Below, in pieces: positions 9,012 through 17,109 of a stretch of 64,000 nt of DNA. The position numbers and the translations under genes are program-made. This DNA is from Acidimicrobiaceae bacterium (GTDB lineage Bacteria > Actinomycetota > Acidimicrobiia > Acidimicrobiales > Poriferisodalaceae). The notes below the pieces were generated by a model. It made no database searches, was not told the origin of the DNA, and was given only the letters and a program-made list of their open reading frames with translations. Each line of letters starts with the position of its first letter. The stretch's first letter is position 1. The stretch covers positions 62,001-126,000 of the forward strand of contig CAJJCB010000026.1 in NCBI GenBank assembly GCA_905182565.1, written 5' to 3'.

Positions 9012-10063
9012 AGTTCTCCTATCACAGCATCTGCAAACTCTTCGGTGGTACTAGTTCCACCTTGATCTTGGGTAAGTTGTTCGGCAATTGTATAGACCCG
9101 CTTAATAGCTTTGCCTAGTTGATCGGCTGCCGAAGAGAGTCCTACATGTCGAAACATTAATATAGCGGACATTAAAGTTGCTGTCGGATTGATTACCCCA
9201 AGCCCTGAAATGTCCGGCGCTGTGCCATGAGAGGGCTCGAAATAAGCGAAGTCCTCTCCGTAACATCCGGATGGTGCAAGACCTAACCCTCCGATGGTCG
9301 CTGCTCCCTGATCTGACAAAATATCGCCATACAAATTTGGTAGAAGAAGCACATCTAAGTCCTGTGGCCGCATGACTAAGCGGTGTGCTAGATCATCAAC
9401 GATGAACTCCTCATAATGCAAATGAGGGTATTCCTGTACTATTTCTTTGGCTATTTCACAAAACCATTTATCAGTTGCTGGCAGCATGTTGGTTTTAGCA
9501 GATACCGTAATTTTATTTCGCCTTTGTGTGGCTAGCTCGCAAGCGAAACGAGTTACTCGTTCAGTACCGGAACGCGTAATGATTTTCGCGGCGAAACGAC
9601 CTTCCGCAGCATCTTTGGGAACGTGAGACCTCGGATCTACAAGGTTGGCATCTAACAATTTTGAGGCGGGCCCCATAATCCCAACGTACATATCTTCTAA
9701 ATTTTCTCGAACTATAACGTAATCAATGCCCTCTGGTCTACGAAGTGGACTGTTGAAACCTGGAAGCCATTTAATCGGACGGACGTTTGCATATGTCGAT
9801 TTTCCCCAGCGCAAGTAGGAAGCTCCAGGAGTTGTCCCATCACTAGCTCCAAATAATACTGTTGACGCCTTATCAATTCTTTCAGTAACAAACTTCTCGC
9901 GATCAGCGGCATCGAGCTTCAATAGTTCTGTGCCTGTGGGTAAGCAATCCCATGTAATAGGAACGTCGAGAAATTTCAGGACTCGAAGAGTTGCGGCCAT
10001 CGCCTCAGGTGCTGCATCATCTCCTGGAATCACGCAGACATTTAGCGCATTCTCTGGATTCAT
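9008..10063 (-). CDS. Isocitrate/isopropylmalate dehydrogenase family (tartrate dehydrogenase-like)
   Basis: A 351-residue NAD-dependent beta-decarboxylating dehydrogenase. The substrate loop reads VIVRENLEDMY, and the C-terminal Mg/NAD region has LYGDILSDQGAATIGG and EPSHGTAPDISG, the family signature. ENLED in place of the usual ENTEG loop suggests a substrate other than isocitrate or isopropylmalate, such as tartrate, homoisocitrate or an alkylmalate. It is co-transcribed with the Ldh-type gene (4-bp overlap). The 185 bp between its start and the next gene on the plus strand hold no other recognisable feature. Confidence 0.9.
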   Translation of the reverse strand: MNPENALNVCVIPGDDAAPEAMAATLRVLKFLDVPITWDCLPTGTELLKLDAADREKFVTERIDKASTVLFGASDGTTPGASYLRWGKSTYANVRPIKWLPGFNSPLRRPEGIDYVIVRENLEDMYVGIMGPASKLLDANLVDPRSHVPKDAAEGRFAAKIITRSGTERVTRFACELATQRRNKITVSAKTNMLPATDKWFCEIAKEIVQEYPHLHYEEFIVDDLAHRLVMRPQDLDVLLLPNLYGDILSDQGAATIGGLGLAPSGCYGEDFAYFEPSHGTAPDISGLGVINPTATLMSAILMFRHVGLSSAADQLGKAIKRVYTIAEQLTQDQGGTSTTEEFADAVIGEL

Positions 10064-10248
10064 CTTTTTCCAACTTGCGGACTTTCGAAAGTTGAAGTTA
10101 CGTCGTCTTCCAGGCAGAGCATTTTGTGAAGGTAATAGGAGAACTTGAGCATGATTGTTGCATCCATCCGATGGGTTGCTGTGATATTAAACCAAATGGC
10201 GTAGAAATTTCAGGCTCTCATCTAGGGGTTTCTTCTAGGATGTGAATA

Positions 10249-11475
10249 ATGTCCAAACTCCGTGACCAAAGGACTGTGTTCGGAGTCCCTGGGTTTTTAC
10301 CACTCTGGATAACCGGCATTTGTTGGCACTGGGGTCGTTGGGGCATAGCTTTTCTTGCTGCTTATCACGTCAATGATCTGACTGATTCACCAAGGATGGT
10401 TCAACTAACTGGAACAGCGATGTGGGCTCCTCTACTCCTAGGAGGAGCGATTGGTGGAGTGGTTGCAGATAGATTTGATCGACTTGCGACGGTTCGAGTG
10501 CAGCTGATTGTTCTCGTCCCGGTAGTCATTTTGGTTGGTGGGCTCGAGATTTCCCATAATTTAAACCTTTGGGTGGTATACCCATTTTTGGTGATCGCAG
10601 GGGTCGGTTGGGTTGGGGATATGACGAGTCGCCGTTCGTTAGTACTGGACATTGTGGGCCCGAGCAGAATAGATAGCGCTATGGCTTTGGAGAGTATTGC
10701 CTTGGCTTCCGGCGCTGCAGTCGGGAATTTAATTGGAGGGTTTGTTGCTCAAAACTTTGGTGTTGGGGTGGCTTTCCTAGTAATTGCCTTTTTTCTAATA
10801 ATCGGTCTTATCTCTCTCGGGTGCATGCCTGATCTTGGCTTACCGGAGATAACTCCGAAAAGTGAAAGACCTTCTCCCTTAGCTGAATTACGAGAAGCAG
10901 TAGAACTTGCAAAAAACAATAGGGGACTGAGAAGTATTATCGGTGTGACCGTCCTAACAAACTTTTTCTTCTTCGCTTATTTCCCGGCAGTCCAACGCAT
11001 CGGAGCAGATATAAATGCTTCACCGACGCAGATAGGCCTAATCGCTTCGATGTCTGGATTCGGGATGATGGTTGGTTCAGTTATTCTTGGATGGTGGTCC
11101 CCGGAACGCAGAGGGCTTGCATATATCGGTGGATCAATGTTCGGAATGGTCATGCTAATTCCGTTCGCTCTAGGAAATTCTCTATTGGCGGTTACCGGAG
11201 CGCTCTTTGTCGCAACTTGTGGGATCGGTTTTTTTGGTGCGACGCAATCAACACTTGTGTTAATGACTGTGGATGAGAATATGCGAGGGCGGGCAATGGG
11301 ACTTTTGAGCACAGGAATAGGTGCTTTGCCGATTGGAGCATACGCTTTAGGTGAGATAGCGGAATATGTGGGTATTCGCGCAGGTGTAGCGATAATGTCG
11401 GCGACTGGTCTTTTCCTTATGGTGCTCTGGCTATTCAGCCATCCAGAAGTTCTAAAGATGGGTCGTAGCGTCTAG
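10249..11475 (+). CDS. MFS transporter, EntS-like exporter type
   Basis: A 408-residue integral membrane protein with about 12 hydrophobic segments. The loop between helices 2 and 3 has the MFS motif A form GGVVADRFDRLATVR, and the layout (short N-terminus, cytoplasmic loop near 195-220 with ELREAVELAKNNRGLRSII, no binding-protein domain) matches the MFS_3/EntS group that exports siderophores or drugs. The substrate is unknown. It stands alone: a 185-bp gap upstream and a 210-bp gap downstream (11476-11685), in which I see no gene. Confidence 0.92.
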   Translation: MSKLRDQRTVFGVPGFLPLWITGICWHWGRWGIAFLAAYHVNDLTDSPRMVQLTGTAMWAPLLLGGAIGGVVADRFDRLATVRVQLIVLVPVVILVGGLEISHNLNLWVVYPFLVIAGVGWVGDMTSRRSLVLDIVGPSRIDSAMALESIALASGAAVGNLIGGFVAQNFGVGVAFLVIAFFLIIGLISLGCMPDLGLPEITPKSERPSPLAELREAVELAKNNRGLRSIIGVTVLTNFFFFAYFPAVQRIGADINASPTQIGLIASMSGFGMMVGSVILGWWSPERRGLAYIGGSMFGMVMLIPFALGNSLLAVTGALFVATCGIGFFGATQSTLVLMTVDENMRGRAMGLLSTGIGALPIGAYALGEIAEYVGIRAGVAIMSATGLFLMVLWLFSHPEVLKMGRSV

Positions 11476-11685
11476 CTTGAAAACGCACAATAATGAAATG
11501 TTTGACCTAACCGCTGAGTCCTTTAGACGACACTGATATGAACCAAACATGATATTTCGAAACGTGAATTCACAAAAAGTAAAAATATGTGTCGGGTTCT
11601 CTGGAAGAAAGATGACAGACATACAGCAGGGAGAGGCCAAGAATGGCTACGCTTTGGGTTTTAGACGTTTGAGGGGATACCAACG

Positions 11686-12777
11686 ATGAAGGCTGCAGTT
11701 CTTAACCAGATACCAGGCGATCTGGTAATCGAAGATATTTCAATTGATAAGCCCGAAGCAAACGAGGTTCTTGTCCAGGTAGTGAACGCGGGCTTGTGTC
11801 ATAGTGACCTTCATTTTATGGATGCTTCTTGGCCAGGAGCGGTGCCCTCGGTTATGGGACATGAAAGCGCTGGAATAGTCCAAGCGGTAGGTAAAGATGT
11901 TTCATATGTGAAACCTGGCGATCATGTAATCACCTGTCTCTCGGTGTTCTGCGGAAATTGTAACTTTTGTCTTACCGGCCGGCCGAATCTTTGCCGCAAC
12001 AATAGTGCCGTGTCTCGTCCTAAGGGAGGGACGCCAAGGCTAACCAAGCCCGATGGAACTCCTGTTGATCAATTTGCCCGTTTGGGTGGATTCGCCGAAG
12101 AAATGCTAGTTCACCAGAATGCTGTGGTTAAAATTCGTTCAGATATGCCGCTTGACCGTGCAGCTTTAATCGGTTGCGGCGTGACCACTGGTGTCGGTGC
12201 TGTTTTTAAGACGGCACGTATCGAGCCTGGATCAACGGTGGCTGTTTTTGGTGCCGGCGGCATTGGGCTATCTGCTGTTCAAGGTGCGAGAATTGCGGGT
12301 GCTGGAAGAATAATTTCAGTGGATGTTACTGATGACAAGCTTGAGACAGCTCGTGCTGTCGGAGCGACAGACACTGTAAACGGCTCCGAAACTGATGCAG
12401 TAATGGCTATCCACGAAATGACTGGGGGCGGAGTGGATTATGCATTCGAGTGCATTGGTCTCAAAGCAACTTGTGAGCAAGCGTGGGCGGCATCGAAAGT
12501 AGGCGGCACAACAGTCATCGTAGGGATGATGCCACTCGGCGAAAAAATTGAGATTCCAGGCCACGAAGTCTTCATGATGGAGAAGCGCCTGCAAGGTTCC
12601 ATGATGGGATCGAACTCTTTCCGAGTGGATATGCCACGATATGTTGACATGTATTTAGATGGTCGTTTGATGCTGGACGAGATGATTTCCGGCCATATTC
12701 GCCTTGAACAAATAAACGAGGGATACGACCAAATGCGTCAACAAATTGGGGCTCGAACAGTCGTAGATTTTAACTAA
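11686..12777 (+). CDS. Zinc-dependent alcohol dehydrogenase (class III/NDMA-type)
   Basis: A 363-residue medium-chain dehydrogenase. Catalytic zinc ligands are visible in GLCHSDLH (Cys), GHESAG (His) and GCGVTTGVG (Cys). The structural zinc site is complete: CGNCNFCLTGRPNLC. The NAD-binding loop is VFGAGGIGLSAVQGA followed by an acidic VD, pointing to NAD rather than NADP. It is close to the actinobacterial alcohol dehydrogenases that use tightly bound NAD with an external acceptor, but that is not proven here. The SDR gene follows 31 bp downstream and probably shares the transcript. Confidence 0.92.
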   Translation: MKAAVLNQIPGDLVIEDISIDKPEANEVLVQVVNAGLCHSDLHFMDASWPGAVPSVMGHESAGIVQAVGKDVSYVKPGDHVITCLSVFCGNCNFCLTGRPNLCRNNSAVSRPKGGTPRLTKPDGTPVDQFARLGGFAEEMLVHQNAVVKIRSDMPLDRAALIGCGVTTGVGAVFKTARIEPGSTVAVFGAGGIGLSAVQGARIAGAGRIISVDVTDDKLETARAVGATDTVNGSETDAVMAIHEMTGGGVDYAFECIGLKATCEQAWAASKVGGTTVIVGMMPLGEKIEIPGHEVFMMEKRLQGSMMGSNSFRVDMPRYVDMYLDGRLMLDEMISGHIRLEQINEGYDQMRQQIGARTVVDFN

Positions 12778-12808
12778 ATATTTTCCAGGTGATAAGGGGG
12801 AACAGTTG

Positions 12809-13633
12809 ATGGAAGTAGCTGGCAAGGTCGCTGTTGTGACAGGAGCGGCAAGTGGAATGGGTCTGGCTATGGCAAATACTTTTGCTCTAGCAGGCATGAA
12901 GATTGTTCTTGCTGATATTGAAGCTGAACCACTTGATGAGGTGGTTAGGGACCTAACTAACGGCGGTCATGAGGCTATAGGGGTATTAACCGACGTTTCG
13001 AAGTTAGAAGAAGTTGAAAAACTCGCTGATACAACACTTAGCCATTTTGGTGCAGCGCACGTTCTATGTAATAACGCAGGAGTGGGACTTGGAGCGCCAG
13101 TCGGTGGAACTTCCATGGCGGACTGGAAATGGACTTTAGATATTGATCTATGGGGGCCGATATATGGAGTCGAAACCTTTTTGCCAATTATGGAAAAACA
13201 AGGCGAAGGCCACATAAATTCGACTGCCTCGATGGCCGGACTTTATGCGGGAGCGTCTCTCGGAGCTTACAACGTAGCTAAACATGGAGTCGTCGCGTTA
13301 ATGACTTCGCTCGAACGGGATTTACGCTGGCAGAACTCAAACGTTCATGCCTCAGTGTTATGCCCGGGACCAATCAATACTAATATTGTTGATAGCGAGC
13401 GAAACAGAGAACAAGATGATGCTGCAAACCATGTTGCTTCTGAACAGGGCGACAAGTTTTGGAACTTCCTTACTAAGACTTTAGCTGGGGGTATGGACCC
13501 GGCTGAAGTAGGGCCTTTGGTTTTAGACGCCGTGGTGAACTCTAAATTTTGGATACTGACTCATCCAGAAATGGCTGCTGTAACTATGCGTCAGCATCAA
13601 AGCATGGTTGATACTCAAAAATTGACCCGATAA
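12809..13633 (+). CDS. SDR-family oxidoreductase
   Basis: A 274-residue classical short-chain dehydrogenase. The cofactor loop is TGAASGMGLA, the structural NNAG is present, and the active site Ser (NSTASMAG) and YNVAK are intact. The Asp of ADIE after beta-2 favours NAD(H). ATG 12809 is preferred over the adjacent TTG at 12806; an AAGGGGGA stretch lies upstream at ribosome-binding distance. It follows the zinc alcohol dehydrogenase in the same direction and ends just before a putative 12-codon mini-ORF and an MFS transporter. Confidence 0.92.
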   Translation: MEVAGKVAVVTGAASGMGLAMANTFALAGMKIVLADIEAEPLDEVVRDLTNGGHEAIGVLTDVSKLEEVEKLADTTLSHFGAAHVLCNNAGVGLGAPVGGTSMADWKWTLDIDLWGPIYGVETFLPIMEKQGEGHINSTASMAGLYAGASLGAYNVAKHGVVALMTSLERDLRWQNSNVHASVLCPGPINTNIVDSERNREQDDAANHVASEQGDKFWNFLTKTLAGGMDPAEVGPLVLDAVVNSKFWILTHPEMAAVTMRQHQSMVDTQKLTR

Positions 13634-13653
13634 ATTTTTTCAGGAGAATATCA

Positions 13654-13692
13654 GTGATTAAAGTTCTCGGATTGTTTGAAAATCTAAAATAG
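13654..13692 (+). other. 12-codon mini-ORF with a good ribosome binding site
   Basis: GTG at 13654 follows AGGAG (13642-13646) at seven-base spacing and opens a 12-codon frame ending at TAG (13690-13692); the peptide is MIKVLGLFENLK. It sits 29 bp before the MFS gene. It could be a leader peptide, or the remaining N-terminus of a decayed EthD-like protein, whose family often begins MIKVxGLxK. Both readings are weak. Confidence 0.3.
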
Positions 13693-13721
13693 ACTAGAAA
13701 AAACAGTAGGCTACACAACCA

Positions 13722-15167
13722 GTGACTGTCACTAGTGGTATTCGTGATCCAACGGTATGGCAGGTTTATCCGGCTAATAGTGCTCCGAGTATTGTTCCAC
13801 AGTCACTAACTTATCGACGGAAACTTCTCTGGGTGATAGCTTTCGCTGTCTTGGGTTTCGGCTCGCTGATGACGCTGGTTACCGCTGCTTTGCCGACAAT
13901 CGCTGAGGACCTCGATACTACGGTCACAAATGCTGGGTGGATCCTGACTGGGCTCATGTTGGCAATGGCAATAGCTACTCCGGCAGGCGGAAAACTCGGA
14001 GATATCTATGGCCACCGCCGCATATTCCTCATTGGCGTGATTGGAATGACAATCACAATGTTAGCTACCTACTGGGTTTGGAGTATCGGGACGTTTATTT
14101 TTATACGCGTTCTTTTTGGGCTAAGCGGAGCGCTCATGATGCCAACCGGGATAGCTCTGTTGATGCACGCTTTCGGTTCTGCTGAACGTGCCAAAGCAGT
14201 TGGCTGGTTTCAATTCGCCATGACTGGAGCTCCAACGATCGGAGTTGTGGCGGGTGGGCCGCTTCTAAATGTTTTTGGGTGGAGAGCAGTTTTTCTGGTT
14301 TTCGGGGCAATCAGCACCGCCTCTGCGCTTGCAGCCTTGCTAGTGGTGAAACCCATCCCCAAGGGCTTAAAAGCGAAGATCGATTGGCTTGGAACTTTCC
14401 TCCTGGCTATTGCAACGCTATTGGTTTTGCTAGCAATCACTCGTGTACCTGTGCTTCTCGGGAACGACCGTCAAGTTGCCAGCGACCCTACTTTGCTAGC
14501 GATGCTAGTTGGAAGTTTTTTCCTGTTCTGGGTGTTCGTACGGTGGGAAAAGCGAATAGCAAGCCCGCTGCTCGACATGCGCTTGTTTCAGAAACGAAGC
14601 TTTTCCCTTCCGCTTTTTTCGGCTGCGTGTAACCAGTTTGCTTATATGGGTGCGTTCATAGTCATTCCTGGCGTCCTGCAGGGTCCTTATGGTTATTCTG
14701 TCGGGGCCGCCGCAATGCTAATGGTTCCACGTCCAGGTGTCTTCGCACTGGCTTCTCCAATGGGCGGTTACCTGGTGACGCGTGTTGGAGCACAGAAGCC
14801 AATGTATTTTGGAACTACAGCCATGATCGGATCAATGGTGGCTTTCGCGCTAGGTAGCAAGCCAGGAGGTGTTGGCTTGGCAATATTGATGATTGGACTT
14901 ATGCTCTCCGGTGTTTCTGCTGGGATCGGGTCACCTGCGTATCAAACACTCGTGGCGAATTCTGTGGAGGATCGGGATTTGGGAATTGCCAATGGAATGA
15001 ACCAGACGGTTATGTTTATTGGAATGATTTTGGGGATTCAATCAATGCTCGCCATAGCTGGTAGCGACCCATCTACTGAACGTCTTCGTGCAACGTTTAT
15101 CTTTGGTGCCTCAATAGCAGCATTAGGCTATATAGCTCCTATATTTACCGGACGTCGTTCAAGTTAA
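13722..15167 (+). CDS. MFS transporter, DHA2 (EmrB/QacA-like) type
   Basis: A 481-residue protein with 13-14 predicted membrane segments. Motif A is GGKLGDIYGHRRIF and the drug/H+ antiporter motif region GLSGALMMPTGIALL follows, typical of the 14-helix DHA2 group. GTG 13722 is used as start since no ATG lies before the first helix. The roughly 40-residue hydrophilic N-terminus is ordinary for the group. It probably exports a toxic or excess metabolite of the surrounding catabolic genes. The crotonase gene follows after 47 bp. Confidence 0.92.
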   Translation: MTVTSGIRDPTVWQVYPANSAPSIVPQSLTYRRKLLWVIAFAVLGFGSLMTLVTAALPTIAEDLDTTVTNAGWILTGLMLAMAIATPAGGKLGDIYGHRRIFLIGVIGMTITMLATYWVWSIGTFIFIRVLFGLSGALMMPTGIALLMHAFGSAERAKAVGWFQFAMTGAPTIGVVAGGPLLNVFGWRAVFLVFGAISTASALAALLVVKPIPKGLKAKIDWLGTFLLAIATLLVLLAITRVPVLLGNDRQVASDPTLLAMLVGSFFLFWVFVRWEKRIASPLLDMRLFQKRSFSLPLFSAACNQFAYMGAFIVIPGVLQGPYGYSVGAAAMLMVPRPGVFALASPMGGYLVTRVGAQKPMYFGTTAMIGSMVAFALGSKPGGVGLAILMIGLMLSGVSAGIGSPAYQTLVANSVEDRDLGIANGMNQTVMFIGMILGIQSMLAIAGSDPSTERLRATFIFGASIAALGYIAPIFTGRRSS

Positions 15168-15214
15168 AGCGGTTATTGCTGCGATGAGAAAATTTTTCGG
15201 GCAGAATATGTTCC

Positions 15215-15997
15215 ATGTCCTTTCGATCGACAGATTATGAAACCTTAGAAATCGAACCCACTGGAGAAGTCCTTCGAATCTGGCTCAACCGTCCAGAGTC
15301 AAGGAACGCACATAATCAACAAATGATTAAAGAGGTAGGCGATATCTTCCTGGCCCTTAATGCTCAAACAGAGTTTCGGGTGGCTGTCCTTGGAGGACGC
15401 GGAAAGTCATTTTGTGCGGGCGCAGACAGAAAAGAAATTTTAACAGCACCATCTAACGATGTTGAAGCTCGTTATAGAGGTCAACTTGGACGGCGAGCTG
15501 TAAGAGCTATCGAAGACTGCGAAGTGGTCACGATCGCACGAGTTCATGGGCATGCAGTTGGCGGAGGTTGTTGCTTTTCTACTTCTTGTGATTTCAGATT
15601 GGCAACGGCTAACACCGCTTTTTATGTTCCTGAGGTGGAGTTGGGAGTTCCGTTACCGTGGGGAGCTACTCCTCGGCTGATCAGCGAAGTTGGTGCATCT
15701 AGGGCGCGACAAATGGTCATGTTGGCCGAACGTATAAATGGAGAAGTGGCCAAGCAATGGGGATTAATTCATGAAGTTGCTGCGGACGAAGATCTACTTG
15801 ACGAACTAGTGAGCGAATGGGTGAATCGATGCCTAGCGTTGCCTCCGCTTTCCGTTCATATGGCCAAGTATCAGATGCGCGGTTACGCGCAAGTTAGTCG
15901 GCTCGGAGATATATCAGAGTTCGATGGAGATGCTTCTGCTCTAGCAATGAGAAGTGATGAGGCGAAAGCTCGATTTGGTAGTTTCGGCACTGGCTAG
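15215..15997 (+). CDS. Enoyl-CoA hydratase/isomerase family protein, one catalytic Glu replaced
   Basis: A 260-residue crotonase-fold protein. Oxyanion-hole segments are SFCAGADRKEI and HAVGGGCC. In hydratases the second segment reads GGGCE with the first catalytic glutamate; here that position is Cys (GGGCC). The second glutamate is kept (VPEVELGV). One-Glu crotonases are usually isomerases, hydrolases or dehalogenase-like enzymes rather than hydratases, so the exact reaction is open. It converges with the CMD-family gene 10 bp downstream. Confidence 0.9.
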   Translation: MSFRSTDYETLEIEPTGEVLRIWLNRPESRNAHNQQMIKEVGDIFLALNAQTEFRVAVLGGRGKSFCAGADRKEILTAPSNDVEARYRGQLGRRAVRAIEDCEVVTIARVHGHAVGGGCCFSTSCDFRLATANTAFYVPEVELGVPLPWGATPRLISEVGASRARQMVMLAERINGEVAKQWGLIHEVAADEDLLDELVSEWVNRCLALPPLSVHMAKYQMRGYAQVSRLGDISEFDGDASALAMRSDEAKARFGSFGTG

Positions 15998-16007
15998 CAG
16001 AGCCTAG

Positions 16008-16832
16008 TCAACTCCGAGCATCAATTTTGGAGTATGCCTTTTTCATTGCTAGGACCCCTTCGACTGCCTTCGGGATACCCCCGTAGATAGTCATTTGAAC
16101 CATTATCTCCTCAACTTCTTCTCGCGAGAGCCCGTGATTCAGAGCAGCTGGGATATGAAATGCAAGTTCGTCAATTCGACTCAGAACTGTCAGAATCGAA
16201 ACAACCACGAGGCTGCGATCTCGTCTAGAAAGTTCATCGCGCGACCAGACATCTCCGAAAGCCCAGTTGTATGCAATAGCCCCGACTTCTCCTAAATGAT
16301 CTATGAAATTTTTATAGTCATCATCTAAATTCTCTGAGCAACGTCCGTCCGTAAGTGTTTTACGCACGTCATGGGCTCGCAAACGTCGTTCCTGATCATC
16401 TAACAGCGCGCTCGGCTGCCGTTCGGGTAGACGCTCGACACCGTCTATAATTCGGAAACGTTCTTCGATCACTCGGGTTGCCTGCATAGCCATTGGAAAG
16501 CCTGCGTACGCTGCAACATGAAGTAAAACTTCTTCAATTTCGCTTCGTTGTGCGCCATGGTTCAAGCCAACCATTGTGTGAACTGAGAGCTCTTCAGTGT
16601 TTCCGATTGTGGCTAAAACGCTAATCACGATAAGGCTGCGATCTCGCCGGCTTAGTTGAGGGCGTGCCCAAACATCACCCATAACTACATCGAAAGCGAA
16701 ACTACCCAAAGCTCCGTGTTGGCGACGCATTGCTCGAGCCCCTCTTTCAGGATCACCGACAGAGCCAGCCATAAAACCATCGAAAACCTCTAGAGCATCG
16801 TTGTGTCTTTCTTCGTAGCTGCGTGATTTCAT
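16008..16832 (-). CDS. Double-domain carboxymuconolactone decarboxylase family protein
   Basis: A 274-residue protein made of two tandem CMD domains (about 10-125 and 150-268). Each copy repeats GDVW(A/S)R, LSRRDRSL(I/V)V(I/V)S, EL..H, LNHG and a terminal Y(A/G)G.P.A motif, so the gene arose by internal duplication. Single-domain PcaC decarboxylates 4-carboxymuconolactone in the beta-ketoadipate pathway; double-domain versions are common in actinobacteria with unproved substrates. There is no CxxC as in AhpD, so peroxidase function is unlikely. The ATG has a strong AGGAGG ribosome binding site on the minus strand. Confidence 0.9.
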   Translation of the reverse strand: MKSRSYEERHNDALEVFDGFMAGSVGDPERGARAMRRQHGALGSFAFDVVMGDVWARPQLSRRDRSLIVISVLATIGNTEELSVHTMVGLNHGAQRSEIEEVLLHVAAYAGFPMAMQATRVIEERFRIIDGVERLPERQPSALLDDQERRLRAHDVRKTLTDGRCSENLDDDYKNFIDHLGEVGAIAYNWAFGDVWSRDELSRRDRSLVVVSILTVLSRIDELAFHIPAALNHGLSREEVEEIMVQMTIYGGIPKAVEGVLAMKKAYSKIDARS

Positions 16833-17056
16833 TGCTATTCCTCCTGGATGAGTCAGAACTCTTGATCAGAACCTAGTGCAGCGCGATACAGGTGTGCTCT
16901 TTCTTCTTCGCTAGCTAATTTAAGTAACGTAAATACTAGTCCTTGAAAATATGTGGAAAATTTAGTGCTATCACTATGGAGGATGTGGATGGATTTAGAT
17001 AACTGAGAAGTACTCTCAATAGCAGATCAGCCGAGGGTAAAAATTTAACTGATCTG

Positions 17057-17108
17057 GAGCTAAACGACTGAGCTAAACGACTGAGCTAAGAGACTGAGCT
17101 AAGGGACA
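17057..17108 (+). repeat. Four tandem copies of a 13-bp unit ending at the start codon
   Basis: The unit GAGCTAAACGACT is present twice exactly (17057-17069, 17070-17082), then with two changes (17083-17095) and again in diverged form (17096-17108); the next gene starts at 17110. The last copy reads GAGCTAAGGGACA and so supplies the AAGGG that serves as ribosome binding site. Unit 13 bp is not a codon multiple and the block is not translated. The rest of the 277-bp gap (16833-17056) holds no gene I can recognise. Confidence 0.9.
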
Positions 17109-17109
17109 A

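Noticed and set aside
16833-17056. Small RNA or tRNA in the gap before the CoA-transferase fusion
   Set aside because: No cloverleaf or strong stem visible; only the tandem repeat is clear.
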